A stretch of 24,225 nucleotides of DNA from Pelargonium cotyledonis (taxonomy: Eukaryota; Streptophyta; Magnoliopsida; Geraniales; Geraniaceae): assembly GCA_036897625.1 (NCBI GenBank), contig JAYMTA010000783.1, positions 1 through 24,225 on the forward strand, written 5' to 3'. Shown here in pieces: positions 1-10,118 of this stretch (position 1 is the stretch's first letter; each line of letters opens with the position of its first letter). The translations under genes were made by a program, and so were the position numbers. Below the pieces are notes generated by a model, which saw only the letters and a list, made by a program, of their open reading frames with translations, did no database searches and was not told where the DNA came from.

Positions 1-74
1 ATACCACACTAACTAACTTCTCCTTAATTTTTCTCAAAATAGAAAGGAGGACACTCATTTTGGGACGGAGGGAG
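1..74. mobile_element. Stowaway-type MITE, right part, cut by window edge
   Basis: The segment ends in gggacggagggag followed by TA (75-76), the typical Stowaway/Tc1-Mariner terminal inverted repeat and target. It opens with ataccacactaact and contains ttctcaaaatagaaa. The same words occur in the same order at the right end of the complete element at 18746-18948, so both belong to one subfamily. The left part lies outside the window. It sits in a TOP3B intron. Confidence 0.8.
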
Positions 75-76
75 TA

Positions 77-485
77 TTATTTTTATGTCTTGTTCTGACC
101 AGATAAAAGTTCTTGTTAGTGCTTAACGTAGATGGAAGATGTTGTTGGATAAGTATTAACTTCATAGTATGACTTGTCACAATGTTGATAAACTAGGCAT
201 ATGTATCATTGGTTGCTATTGATTATTGCTAGAGTTTGTTTCATGATTGATAAGAACACCTACATGGGTGTCTGACATATGCATTAGCAAGTACTTGTAT
301 TCTGCTATGCATCTGATGATCAAACCTTGTATCCTTCTTGTATAATATGTTATGGCCTTTAGAAGAAATTTTATCGGGATATGGCTTTGCATGTGGTTCA
401 AATTCATGTCATTATGTGTGTGTGCATGTGTGTTTGAACTAGGTGAGCAGTATTGTCTAACTATAACTACTTTTCTGGCATTAAG
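77..485 (+). other. TOP3B intron, 3' part
   Basis: Intron sequence before the first visible exon. It has a short TG-rich run (413-435) and no coding similarity that I can see. The exons for the first ~95 residues are not here. Confidence 0.8.
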
Positions 486-585
486 GTTCACATTTGTAAG
501 CATTTAAGTCAAGAAGCTCGTGGTTTTAGTCACTTGGTATTATGGTTGGATTGTGATCGCGAGGGAGAAAATATATGTTTTGAAG
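486..585 (+). CDS. TOP3B: TOP3B first visible exon (Toprim acidic motif)
   Basis: Begins after a cag/aag-type acceptor (AG at 484-485) in phase 0 and encodes [13 protein letters not shown] followed by [11 protein letters not shown]. The DxDxxGE residues are the metal-binding acidic cluster of the Toprim domain. It ends one base into a Val codon before GTACTT. Confidence 0.93.
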
Positions 586-3500
586 GTACTTCTCTAGTCT
601 TGTTGTGTATCATAGTTTCAATTGTATATTCATTAAAATTTAGTTTTGTTAATCTATATTAAATCTTTTACAAGAGCATCAGATTGGCTATTCTAATTTA
701 AACTTGATACCATCCCTTTTTATGAAGATGAGCTAATGAAGGTAAAAAAAAGTAACTTTGGCCATAACAGACAATTTGTTTTGAGTCTATTGTGACTGTA
801 AAACTTACTATTACTCCCTGTAACTTTGATTCATGGACGTCAAAATGGAGTTTGTGAAAACTGTTTTTTCAATCCTTTGTGAATGATTTTTTCCGCTACG
901 GCCACAACAGACAATTTGTTTTGAGAGTCTATTGACTGCAAAACATACTATTACTCCCTGTAACTTTGATTCTTGGACGTCAAAATGGAGTCAGTGGAAA
1001 CCCTTCTTTCAATCTTTTGTGAATGATTTTATCCACTTAAAAAACAAGTAGGTTTTATGGCTTTGATAGTTTATGTCTCTAAGGCCAGGTACCCAGGGAT
1101 TTGTCATTCTATTCTCAGATTTTATATGACTTGGTTCAGAACGTGCTCAGATTAATTTTGCATTGATGTTTGTATCTTAGGCTTTGTGCTAGTTGGAAGG
1201 CATAATCAGACATAGGAGTGTCAAAATTTTGAGAGTTCTGTTTGTCTTTTGTGGTGCATCTGTCAAGAGGGCGAGACAAAGGGTTTAGAAGTTTCTCTGT
1301 ATCATCTGAAATCATTGTTCTGGCACGTGCCTTTTTAGATGGTTGGGTTGGGTTTACTTGTTGACTCCTATTACTATGATTTTCCTTCTTTCCTTTATAG
1401 TTTGAACTGTAGAGTTTAATGTTCTTTTGTTTTCTAAAGTTATTCCATTAATCACCAAGTATACATAAGAGGCATTCCCTTGTCCTGCAAAATGTATCGA
1501 TCTTGCTTACCAAATAAATACATTTGAACTTTAAATGTGGGATATTTCTGCCGTATATTTTTTTTTAAAATGTGCCCAGTTTCTTGTTTATGAAGTAGTG
1601 CATGTGCATGTATTCTGTTATTTGAATGTGTAAAGTGTTTTGTAGGTAATGTTTGTTTTCTTGTTATTCTGTCAAGATTCTGGAACAAAAGTAGATTTTA
1701 CTGCTCTGGTCTACCTAGTGTCATTCACAAACTTGTTTTTGGTAATTTCTTTATTTGGATTTGAGGTGCATTTTGAAGGTAGAAATGATTATGATATTGT
1801 TTTTCAAACAGAGAGGGAGTGATATCAAGATTTTCCCTGCTGATTTTTTATTCTTTTTCTTTCTTAGACTTGTATTATTGGTAGCTGAAAAAATCAGACA
1901 GTCTCTTGAAGTTGGTATATATATTTAATATTATTGTTATATGCAGTTATAGAGTGCACAGGCTTTCTTGAGAATGAGGCTAGAAGGAAGATTTATCGTG
2001 CACGTTTTTCATCTGTTACTGAGAAAGATATTTTGAAGGCTATGGACAACCTTGTTGAACCTAACAAAGATGAGTCATTGGCTGTGGACGCTCGACAAGA
2101 GATAGATTTAAAAGTTGGGGTTGCCTTTACACGTTTTCAGACTAGTTATTTCCAGGGAAAATATGGGAATCTTGATTCCAGAGTTATCTCGTAGGTTCTC
2201 CCTTTTCGCTTCCTGTTTGTTTGTTTGTTTTTAGTTCATTATGTCTTAGTCTTGTCTTTGACATTTTTCCACATAATCTTTCTGTGCTGTGTTTTAGTTG
2301 ATGAGCATATCTGTTTTTGGTTCTTGTTTAGGTTTGTAAGTCAAACTAGTGCATTCTTGTGCTATCCAAGATATGATCAGAGATTCTATTTCAAAATCTG
2401 GAACGGATAAATTTCAAACGAATTCTGATGATTGCTGTATTGGAAGGTGCTTAGTTGCTGTCTAGGACCAGTTTGAGAAGTACCGAGGAGACCAAGATAA
2501 GTCGTAAACATAGATAAATAGCTCCATATACCTTGGGTCACATAGCTTACATTCAAGCCTGAGCTTGAATGGTGGCTTCGATGACAGAATCTGTACCCAC
2601 TAGGTACAAGATAAACCAACATATTGCTAAATGAATAGAGTGTCAAACTGGTCTGTTGGCCAGGTTGCCTGGTGATTAGGTGCCTTTTTAAAATTAGAAA
2701 ATTTTCCAGGTCAAACATGGAATTTGAGCGCAGTCAAACCAGATCAGTTTACCAACCGGTTTTTCGACAAACTGGCCATCGGCCGTCCAGTCTGGTTTCT
2801 AAATCTTTGAGATATACTTGGTTGATTGTATTACCTCATTAACTTCAAGTACATGTTCCTGAAATGGATTGTTTTTTCGTTAACAATAGATTCTGCTCTT
2901 TACCCATTTCAGATTGCTTTCATTTATTAATTGGCTGTGTACTTTGTTTTCTTTTCTAATATGAAATCTCTTGTTTTTGAAATTTTCATTTCAAGCTTAA
3001 ATTTAATTATTTCTACTAATTGCTTCAGCTATGGGCCGTGTCAAACTCCTACACTTGGGTTTTGTGTACAGCGCTATTTGCAAATTACTACTTTCAAGCC
3101 AGAAAAGTTTTGGTCTTTGCGCCCTTACATAATGCACAGTGGTTATGAGCTTCAGCTGGAATGGGAACGTAGCAAGTTGTTTGACATGGATGTGAGACTT
3201 TCTTTGCTTTAATTTCAGTTCTGGTTTGGTCAAAGTTTTCGTTCCAATGATAATGTTGATTGATGTTTTATGTTTGGCAGGTTGCTTTAATGTTCCAAAA
3301 GTTGGTAATGGATGATGGGGTTTTACAAGTAACAGGAACATCTGAAAAGCAGGAAACCAAAAGTCGCCCTTCTGGTCTCAACACAGTGAATCTCCTGAAG
3401 GTTAGAAAATTTGTGGACTCTTTATTTCATTCTATTTCTAATACCATTTGGAATTAAAATCAATACTACTGGGACACTTCATTTATTGTGAGCTTGCTGG

Positions 3501-6500
3501 TGGTTAAATGTTACTGGACATATATAAGAATGTTCAAATCTGTAAGTGCTGCATAAATAACAAAAAGTGCTGCTCTGTGGCTCCTTTCTGTGAATAAGGG
3601 CTTAGGAATTGCCACATTTTTCAGTGTCATAGTTATGTGAGGCTGCAGACGTAGTCCATTCAGAGTTGGATTTTGTGCCATAATCAAGCCTTATCTTGAT
3701 TTGGTTAATTCTATATCTTATTGTGTATACTCTTACCTAGATTATATGAGAGACTAGGTTCATGGATGGAAAAAAGAAGAGGAAAAGAAGAGGAAAGAGA
3801 AAATAAAATATAAAAAAGGGTCTGAAATGCAGATGCATGAAATTGTCACCCTCATCCTCTTGTAATTTGTAATGTGAATTGGTAATGCATTGACACAGTT
3901 TTTTAAAAATACTTAATTAATGTAAATAATCTCTCATCTTGCATACTCTTGAGTGAAATATTGAATAGTTTGTGCAAGACATAAAGTTCTGTTCATTGCT
4001 CAATCTTCATGTGCACTAGCATGGCGATTTTAAGGGATTTCAAAAAAAAAAAAGAAAAGAAAAGAAAAAGAATGGATTTTAGGTAAATTATTAAAACATG
4101 AAAGCCGGTTTTGATGTTTCTGTGATCGGTCATGTATGAAAAATACTATGTCCAACTACTATCCTTCGCAAAGACCTAAGAACTGAGGAGTAAATATGCT
4201 CTTATTTTTAAATTTTAATTTAAGTACTTTAGATAATTTCAATGTATTATTGTAATTCATTCAGGTTGCTTCAAGTGCTTTAGGCTTTGGACCTCAAGTG
4301 GCTATGCAACTAGCTGAGCGCTTGTATACCCAAGGTTTCATCAGGTGGACATTTTTAAAAAAAAATATTTCCTTGATTCAGAGTGCTTAGTTTCTTTTCT
4401 GGTTCTTCCTCAGTGGTCATATAGTGGTTTGTTAGGCTGCATACTTTTCCAATTTCTATTGTGGTTGTCTCATGTCTGCATGAAGCATTATAAACTGAGG
4501 TTAGCAACAGTATTATTCAGGTTTACTCATTTGGCTGGATTGCAAGAACTAAGTTAAGTTATAAAAAAAAAAAATTCAACCAAAAAAATTGCACATTTGA
4601 ATTAATTTTTAAACAAAGTACTTCAGTTACCATTATTACTGAGTAGTACCATACCTAATTCTTCCTAGATAATAAAAATTCTTACATAAAAGTTTCTAAA
4701 ACTTGATGGAGGTATCAAATTTATATTCTAAAGCTGAAATTATAAATTTCTTACATTATTTTATTGGGGTAGTTCCACCTAAACATCTGTTTTCTTTTGT
4801 ATATTGTTATGTTGCTTGGTTAGATGGCTCATAACTTTTTCTCTTTCAACATTTGAGCTACTTGCTAATGTGGTTCAGATATAATATGTGTGCTGCCTCC
4901 TTTTCAAGTGAACCATCAAATGGACTTAATTGTTTATGACTATGATTTGTGAGAGATCTGAGCCCTAGTTTGAGCAAACGGAAGATATGCGTAGTCAGTC
5001 CTTTGCAGTTGAGGTTTATGCTACCAATCAAATCTGTCATTCAGCTGACTCTTGTGAGTATTTAAGCCTTTTGAAATGAAAATAATTATACTATTGGTCC
5101 AAAATTACTAGGGTTGAGATGGGTTAATGACAAAGCCTACTTGGCAATGCCTTACTTATGCCTAAAGCTCTCTACAATCAAAGAGTTGAAAAGTTATGGT
5201 TATGATACATCAGTGTATTTGTGTATGTGTTTTTTATGAGTTATAGAACATTGGTTGATACGTTCCTGATAAATGAGATGGAGTAAATGAGACATTATGG
5301 TTACCTGCTATTTGTCTTTTTGTACCCATAGTTATTAATGGCGTGCCATGGCACACCTATGATGCAATAGGACTTATTAGGCATGGCAATTTACTAAAGG
5401 CGCGCCATTTCAGCGCCATATGCCAAGGCACTCGGCGCGGTGAGGCGCAAGAAATGCGCGCCATATGAAAACTGTTAGGATTTTTGTGTGTGTTTAGTTC
5501 AAAATTCAAATCCTTAATTCAATACCACTTGCTTATAATTGAACCATTCAGATTTCAACTATAAAAAGAAGGAAAGTCTAAGCACAATGGCTTTCCTTAT
5601 TCTACAACCTTTTGACCTTCCGATTTCTGAAACTTCAATTAGACAATCACAATACCACATTATAAATACCTAATCCCACTATCAAATAGTAATTCTCTAT
5701 TTGAAGAGGATGAATACTTAGATATTTAGATTGAACATTTCATATTTCGTTTTAGTAATGACTAATGATGATGACTTTTATAAATTATATCAATTTTATC
5801 ATTAACTTAGTGTCTATAAGCGCTGTATTTTCAAAAGGCGCACGCGCCTTGCGCCATGGCTCCAGAAGGGGTTTGTGCCATTGTGCGCCTTGCGCCATAA
5901 ATAACTATGTTTGTACCATGTTGGAATAGAATACTTGTTACGTGTCATTCAATCTCTCACTTTTATACTTGATCAACCTTTATTTTTTCTTGTATTTTGG
6001 GAATGCAATTACCTTTTTTTAATAATTATATTGTATGGCTGCTGTAGTTATCCACGAACGGAGAGCACATCCTATCCTTCTTCGTTTGATTTCGAAGGCA
6101 CACTTAGTTCTCAAGCAAATAATCCCACATGGGGTAACTATGTCCAGAGACTGCTTGCTTCTGGTTATCACAAACCACGTTCAGGAACTGATGCAGGTGA
6201 TCATCCTCCTATAACACCAATGCGGGCAGCAACTGAGGAAACACTAGGAGACGATGCTTGGAGACTGTACCAGTATGTTTGTCAACATTTTTTAGGGACC
6301 GTGTCTCCTGACTGCAAGTATTTAAGGTAAAAAGCTGTGGTATTGCGTCCTTATGTTTTATTATATTTCTTACACTTCAGTTTGGGGTAAGAGGAAGGAA
6401 GAGAGATCTTTTTCCTCTAAAAGTAATTGCTTTCCAAAATTATGAATCAGATAACTTACACTGTTAATTTCATTTCAAGTAGTTGTGAGAGATCTCCTTT

Positions 6501-9500
6501 CCTTATTTTAAGCAATGTATGAACTGCATAACACCTTGATGTTGTTTTCACAATTGTTTCACCTTTTCAATATATTAGATGCTAATATGCTACTTTATGC
6601 TTGAAAGGCTGAAAGCTGTTTTCTATGTTTCCCTGATAATTGCATCTCATGTGTGAGAAAGAAATTCTTGCTACCTGTTTGTGCAGAGTGAGGCAAAAGA
6701 CTACCGTTTTGTCTCTCAAGAAGCTGATTTTACTATTATGAGGTCAAGAAAATGTTCTTATACCATTATGAATTTGAGTGAAAAACAAATGCCTTTTATC
6801 AAATATACATCTTCCTCAATATGAAATGTTACCTCAATAAACTTCTTACTCTAAATCCACTCTGGGGTAACGTAGCAAAGAAACCTATTTGACCAGATGG
6901 TTCTGAATAGATTCAGAGACCAATATAGCTTAAAAGGGAATATGATAAATGGATATTTTGGTAATAAAATTGTTGAATTCAATATTGTTAAAACTTAAAA
7001 AGTATCTCACATTGACAGAATGTGAAGTTTGAGACCACGTGATGGTCTAGTTGGGTCCTTTACCTAATAGCTTAAGATTTAAGGTTGGAATATGGTTTAA
7101 CAAATAGGTTGAATGACCTCATCAGATCTAAACTGCAGCCCAGGCTGATTAATGCACCCTTGAGGTGTCAAGAAGCTGCCAAGGGCTTTGCTAAGTGTAT
7201 AGACGTGATCAGCCTTAACATGTTAATTATCTGCATGAGAAATGATTGTGTGAATCTGGGAACAATAATGGATGGTTCATTATGAGGTTTGCTACTTGGT
7301 CATGCCATAGAAGTTATGTAGGAAGTATTCAGTTAGTTTCCTAGTTTTTCTCTAGTTTTATTGCATTTTGTGTGCTGAGAGCAGTAAAAATGTAAAGGAT
7401 GCAGGAAAGTTTCTCTCTTTTAATTGCTGTTATGGGGACAATTTTGTGCATGCATTTTTTTTATACCTTGTGCATGTGTTACATACTAAATAGAGTTTGA
7501 ATTTCATATATAAGGAATATCTATTGGGTGTATCCTTGATTATGAATTCTATTATATCCTTTTTGTCGTGACAAATTGTGAAATTGAATGACCTTAGATT
7601 CATGTGAATAGAATAAGGCACTATTGTTTACTTGGATAGCAATATTTGCACATTAAGGCTTTATTATTATTATTATTTTTTTTTGGTTTCCTTTTGCGTG
7701 GAAAGAATAATTGATAATAAATTGTTGTCAGATTTGTTTTTCATTTGATCTAAATATGCACTGTCTGATGTTAATTTCAGAACAAGGGTAGAATTTTCGA
7801 TTGGCGGAGAATTTTTCCATTGTGTTGGGCAGCGTGTTATGGTTAGTGGATTTACTTCAGTCATGCCTTGGTTGGCTGTCAGTGAAAAAACTCTTCCTCA
7901 ATTTACAAAAGGGGAAAAAATAGAAATTTCAAAAGTGGAGTTATACGAGGTACTGTCTTGGTTTATTTTATATTTGTTTTCTATTTCCCCAATCCGAAGA
8001 TATCATCAAATTATGTTTATGTTGGATTTTACATTTTTTTACCCCATCATGGGTTCTGGGTGTTGACTAGGGGATCTGGCATGCTGCATGTCCCTTGATA
8101 TAAGGATGGTCCTACAATATGTCCGTGTGTGTGTGGTATCATTCTGTTTCTGATATCCTATTCTGCAAACTTGCAGGGGAGCACTGCACCTCCAGATTAT
8201 CTTACTGAAAGTGAGCTGATTTCCCTTATGGAAAAGCATGGAATAGGCACTGATGCATCAATTCCTGTACATATTAACAACATATGTGAGCGCAATTACG
8301 TACAGGTTTGTGAATTTTGCTGAAATGTTTCTTTTTTATAGATACGTAGTGCTGTTAAATTCAGTGCACCCTTGATTATTCTCTTGATCTTCTAATTGCA
8401 GGTACAAGCAGGCAGAAAGTTGTCTCCAACTCCATTAGGTATTACTTTAATAAGAGGATATCAGTGTATAGATCCGGATCTATGCTTGCCAGACATCCGC
8501 AGTTTCATTGAGCAACAGATCACTCTTGTTGCCAAGGGTCAAGCTGATCATTCTCGTGTTGTGCAGCATGTTCTACAACAATTTAAGCAAAAGTATAGTT
8601 ATTTTGTAAAGCAGGTATGTTGATATGATCATTTGCTACCTGCCTAATCTAACTGCATGATTTAAGATGACTCAACTTGTTTAATAAACAGGCCATAAAA
8701 GGCTTTTCTCTGTTGGCCTTCATTCTTAGTTGTGCACTTCACATTGTTCCCCTTTATAGTATTTGTGGTTATATCATTTGGTGAATCAGACACTTTTTGC
8801 CGAGGCGGTCATTATTCATTAGTCACCAGCCAAATGGAACCATATTGTACTCATTTTCTATAATCTATGTTTCTTTGTATTTCACCATCCATGTCAGCAT
8901 CTCACTCTATCTGTGCTCTCTTTAATGCGGCTTGCCGTCTTCTAATAGTTTAATTTTTTATAGATATTTTTGAACATTGAATTAGCTTGCTTTCTATTTG
9001 GTGCAGATTGAGAATATGGATGCATTATTTGAGGCACAGTTTTCTCCCCTTGCTGACACAGGACGTGCTCTTAGCAAATGCGGAAAATGCCTGCGGTATA
9101 TGAAGTACATATCTACCCAACCTTCGCGTCTGTATTGTGGGACATGTGAGGAGGTTTATTACCTTCCTCAAAGAGGCACAATCAAGGTATGATGACAAAT
9201 AATCTGTGTTCTTTGAGTTATTTTCGATCTTATTGTATGTTATCCTTTCATTATTGTCTCCATTTCTATATAAAAGAATTGCACTTACAGAATATTGTTT
9301 CATAGTGCTATTAGTAGTCTTGTTTTAATTTGTTGTGTTCACCATTTTGTCGTGTAATAGAACTAATATGGTTTGATTGTTGCTGCTTTGGGAATTGGAA
9401 TTCACTGTTGACTTAGAATTTGCGGGTTTCTTATATGCTATCCTTCATTCTTGACTTGTTGACCTATTAAATATTTGTGCAGCTGTACAAGGAACTTACA

Positions 9501-10118
9501 TGTCCTCTTGACAACTTCGAGCTTTTGATCTTCTCTATGGCTGGTCCTGAAGCCAAGTCGTTCCCTCTATGCCCATACTGTTATAACAGTCCTCCATTTG
9601 AAGGTATAGACAACCTTTTTGGTGCCAGTAAGAGCAGCAGTAGTGGAAAATTGGGCAAGGGAGCTGGCATGCCATGCTTCCTCTGTCCACACCCGACATG
9701 CCGGCATTCTCTGATTGCCCAAGGAGTGTGTGCATGCCCTGAATGTAATGGAACACTTGTTTTAGACCCGGTGAGTGCTCCCAAGTGGAGACTCTACTGC
9801 AATATGTGCAACTGCCTGGTCTTTCTCCCTCAAGGTGCTCACCGGATTTCCACCACTCGCGAACGCTGTCCTGAATGCGACTCTACAATCATAGAAGTGG
9901 ACTTCAATAAGAAAACGACACCTTTGGAGGATGGAGCCACCTTGCATGTTGGTTGCATTCTTTGTGATGAGTTATTGCATTCGCTTGTGGAGGTGAAGCA
10001 TGGCAAATCATTTTTCAAACGCATGGGTGGAAGAGGACGGGGCAGAGGAAGGGGTAGGGGAAGAGGACGGAGTGCAGGGAAAAAGGTGGACCCAAAAATG
10101 AGTTTCTGGGATTTCTGA
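486..10118 (+). CDS. TOP3B: DNA topoisomerase 3-beta, 5'-partial, 11 exons
   Basis: Type IA topoisomerase that cuts one strand through a tyrosine-DNA (or RNA) link and passes another strand; the animal homologue acts on RNA too. Coding exons: 486-585, 1947-2190, 3029-3191, 3281-3400, 4265-4344, 6048-6326, 7781-7949, 8177-8305, 8402-8614, 9007-9186, 9483-10118. They sum to 2313 nt, exactly 770 codons plus TGA, with GT-AG at every junction. In visible-residue numbering: Toprim motif DCDREGEN in the first exon, active-site Tyr 237 in [14 protein letters not shown] and KHGIGTDAS motifs, Cys-pair zinc motifs from 524 to 720, an RG-rich box at 741-755 and the end MSFWDF. The reading follows my recollection of Arabidopsis TOP3B (about 865 residues) to the last residue. 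The start codon and about 95 residues, beginning the Toprim fold, lie upstream of the window. No disabling change is visible. Identity is near certain; exon edges were set by reading frame and homology. Confidence 0.96.
586..1946 (+). other. TOP3B first visible intron (1361 bp)
   Basis: GTACTT...ATGCAG. It holds the 140-bp tandem duplication at 761-1040. The rest is T-rich intron without recognisable genes. Confidence 0.85.
761..1040. repeat. 140-bp tandem duplication in TOP3B intron
   Basis: Two adjacent copies, 761-900 and 901-1040. Both carry acaatttgttttgag, tattactccctgtaactttg, ggacgtcaaaatggag and tttgtgaatgatttt at a constant 140-base offset. The copies differ at scattered bases and by balanced small indels, so the duplication is not very recent. 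Confidence 0.85.
1947..2190 (+). CDS. TOP3B: TOP3B second visible exon
   Basis: Completes the split Val codon and encodes visible residues 34-115. These include [34 protein letters not shown] and [15 protein letters not shown], the start of the gate domains. It ends two bases into a Ser codon at GTAGGT. Confidence 0.94.
2191..3028 (+). other. TOP3B second visible intron (838 bp)
   Basis: GTAGGT...TTCAG. The part at about 2380-2800 is richer in GC than its surroundings. It has a perfect 8-bp hairpin at 2551-2570 and repeated caaactgg...ggcc words near 2645 and 2770, so it may be an old, unclassified insertion. No coding similarity seen. Confidence 0.6.
2551..2570. repeat. Short perfect hairpin
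   Basis: ATTCAAGC and GCTTGAAT form a perfect 8-bp stem around a 4-base loop (ctga) inside an intron. No role can be assigned. Confidence 0.5.
3029..3191 (+). CDS. TOP3B: TOP3B third visible exon
   Basis: Visible residues 116-169. It encodes [19 protein letters not shown], the type IA 'S.GR/PCQTPTL' motif that contacts DNA, then [13 protein letters not shown]. Phase 0 at its end (GAT|GTGAGA). Confidence 0.94.
3281..3400 (+). CDS. TOP3B: TOP3B fourth visible exon
   Basis: Forty whole codons (visible residues 170-209) between AG|GTTGC and AAG|GTTAGA. It ends in GLNTVNLLK, the conserved 'PLNTVDLLK'-type motif before the active-site region. Its middle ([13 protein letters not shown]) is a variable loop. 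Confidence 0.93.
3401..4264 (+). other. TOP3B fourth visible intron (864 bp)
   Basis: GTTAGA...TTCAG. It contains purine-rich simple sequence at about 3768-3820 and an A-rich run at about 4042-4070. Nothing else recognisable. Confidence 0.75.
4265..4344 (+). CDS. TOP3B: TOP3B fifth visible exon
   Basis: Visible residues 210-236: [20 protein letters not shown] and TQGFI, the helix leading to the active site. The final Ser codon is split AG|T, so the catalytic motif SYPRTE is assembled across the next intron, which carries a hAT MITE. Confidence 0.94.
4345..6047 (+). other. TOP3B fifth visible intron (1703 bp)
   Basis: GTGGAC...TGTAG, the largest intron in the visible part of this gene. Apart from the hAT-type MITE at 5327-5909, the sequence is AT-rich and unremarkable. 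Confidence 0.85.
5327..5909. mobile_element. hAT-type MITE, 583 bp, complete
   Basis: Termini are inverted: CATAGTTATTAATGGCG at the left and, read on the other strand, CATAGTTATTTATGGCG at the right. An exact 8-bp direct duplication, tttgtacc, flanks it (5319-5326 and 5910-5917); 8 bp is the hAT-superfamily target size. Both ends carry clustered GGCGC/GCGCC words as subterminal repeats, while the 400-bp middle is AT-rich and non-coding. It is therefore a non-autonomous element. The matching target duplication and near-matching termini suggest a fairly young insertion. Confidence 0.85.
6048..6326 (+). CDS. TOP3B: TOP3B sixth visible exon (active-site tyrosine)
   Basis: Opens with the last base of Ser, then Tyr (TAT at 6049-6051) of SYPRTE, the nucleophile that links to the 5' phosphate. 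Adding the missing N-terminus puts it near the known human Tyr 336. It goes on with [17 protein letters not shown], which helps shape the catalytic pocket, and [15 protein letters not shown]. It ends AG|GTAAAA inside an Arg codon. Confidence 0.95.
6327..7780 (+). other. TOP3B sixth visible intron (1454 bp)
   Basis: GTAAAA...TTTCAG. It contains an LTR-like scrap around 6985-7110 and a short TTA run (7660-7684). Otherwise no recognisable content. Confidence 0.75.
6985..7110 (+). mobile_element. Possible LTR-derived fossil fragment
   Basis: Words such as tctcacattgacagaatgtg and acctaatagcttaag followed by tatggtttaac resemble plant Ty1/copia-type LTR sequence just before the primer-binding site. 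No internal coding region or second LTR is seen. It is an old, broken remnant at best. Confidence 0.3.
7781..7949 (+). CDS. TOP3B: TOP3B seventh visible exon
   Basis: Completes Arg 329, then encodes visible residues 330-385: [27 protein letters not shown] and [14 protein letters not shown]. This is the beta-rich gate region of type IA enzymes. Ends in phase 0 at GAG|GTACTG. Confidence 0.94.
8177..8305 (+). CDS. TOP3B: TOP3B eighth visible exon
   Basis: Forty-three codons with the hallmark run [20 protein letters not shown] followed by [14 protein letters not shown]. This is the conserved 'PPxxLTExxLI..ME..GIGTDAS' signature of eukaryotic topoisomerase III. Confidence 0.95.
8402..8614 (+). 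CDS. TOP3B: TOP3B ninth visible exon
   Basis: Seventy-one codons from [20 protein letters not shown] to [15 protein letters not shown] and [20 protein letters not shown] are conserved domain-II/IV motifs. Donor GTATGT is near consensus. Confidence 0.95.
8615..9006 (+). other. TOP3B ninth visible intron (392 bp)
   Basis: GTATGT...TGCAG. Ordinary T-rich intron; nothing else seen. Confidence 0.8.
9007..9186 (+). CDS. TOP3B: TOP3B tenth visible exon (first zinc motif)
   Basis: Sixty codons ending the core ([20 protein letters not shown]) and starting the zinc-rich tail. Cys pairs sit at visible residues 524/527 (CGKC) and 543/546 (CGTC), followed by EEVYYLPQ, as in the plant and animal TOP3B tail. 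Confidence 0.94.
9483..10118 (+). CDS. TOP3B: TOP3B last exon (zinc motifs, RG-rich tail)
   Basis: Visible residues 560-770 and the TGA stop. Cys clusters: 589/592 (CPYC), 625-633 (CFLCPHPTC), 642-648 (CACPEC), 666-670 (CNMCNC), 688-691 (CPEC) and 717-720 (CILC). They are followed by an arginine-glycine run at 741-755. RG boxes in this family bind RNA and are methylation targets in animals; that role is inferred here. No intron interrupts it. Confidence 0.95.
   Translation: MYKELTCPLDNFELLIFSMAGPEAKSFPLCPYCYNSPPFEGIDNLFGASKSSSSGKLGKGAGMPCFLCPHPTCRHSLIAQGVCACPECNGTLVLDPVSAPKWRLYCNMCNCLVFLPQGAHRISTTRERCPECDSTIIEVDFNKKTTPLEDGATLHVGCILCDELLHSLVEVKHGKSFFKRMGGRGRGRGRGRGRGRSAGKKVDPKMSFWDF

Noticed and set aside
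413-435. TG-rich run as a regulatory element
   Set aside because: Short imperfect simple sequence in an intron; no support for function.
5911-6047. Open frame upstream of the TOP3B active-site exon, apparently extending it by 45 codons
   Set aside because: It is hydrophobic intron translation. The AG at 6046-6047 restores the SYPRTE motif exactly with the previous exon.
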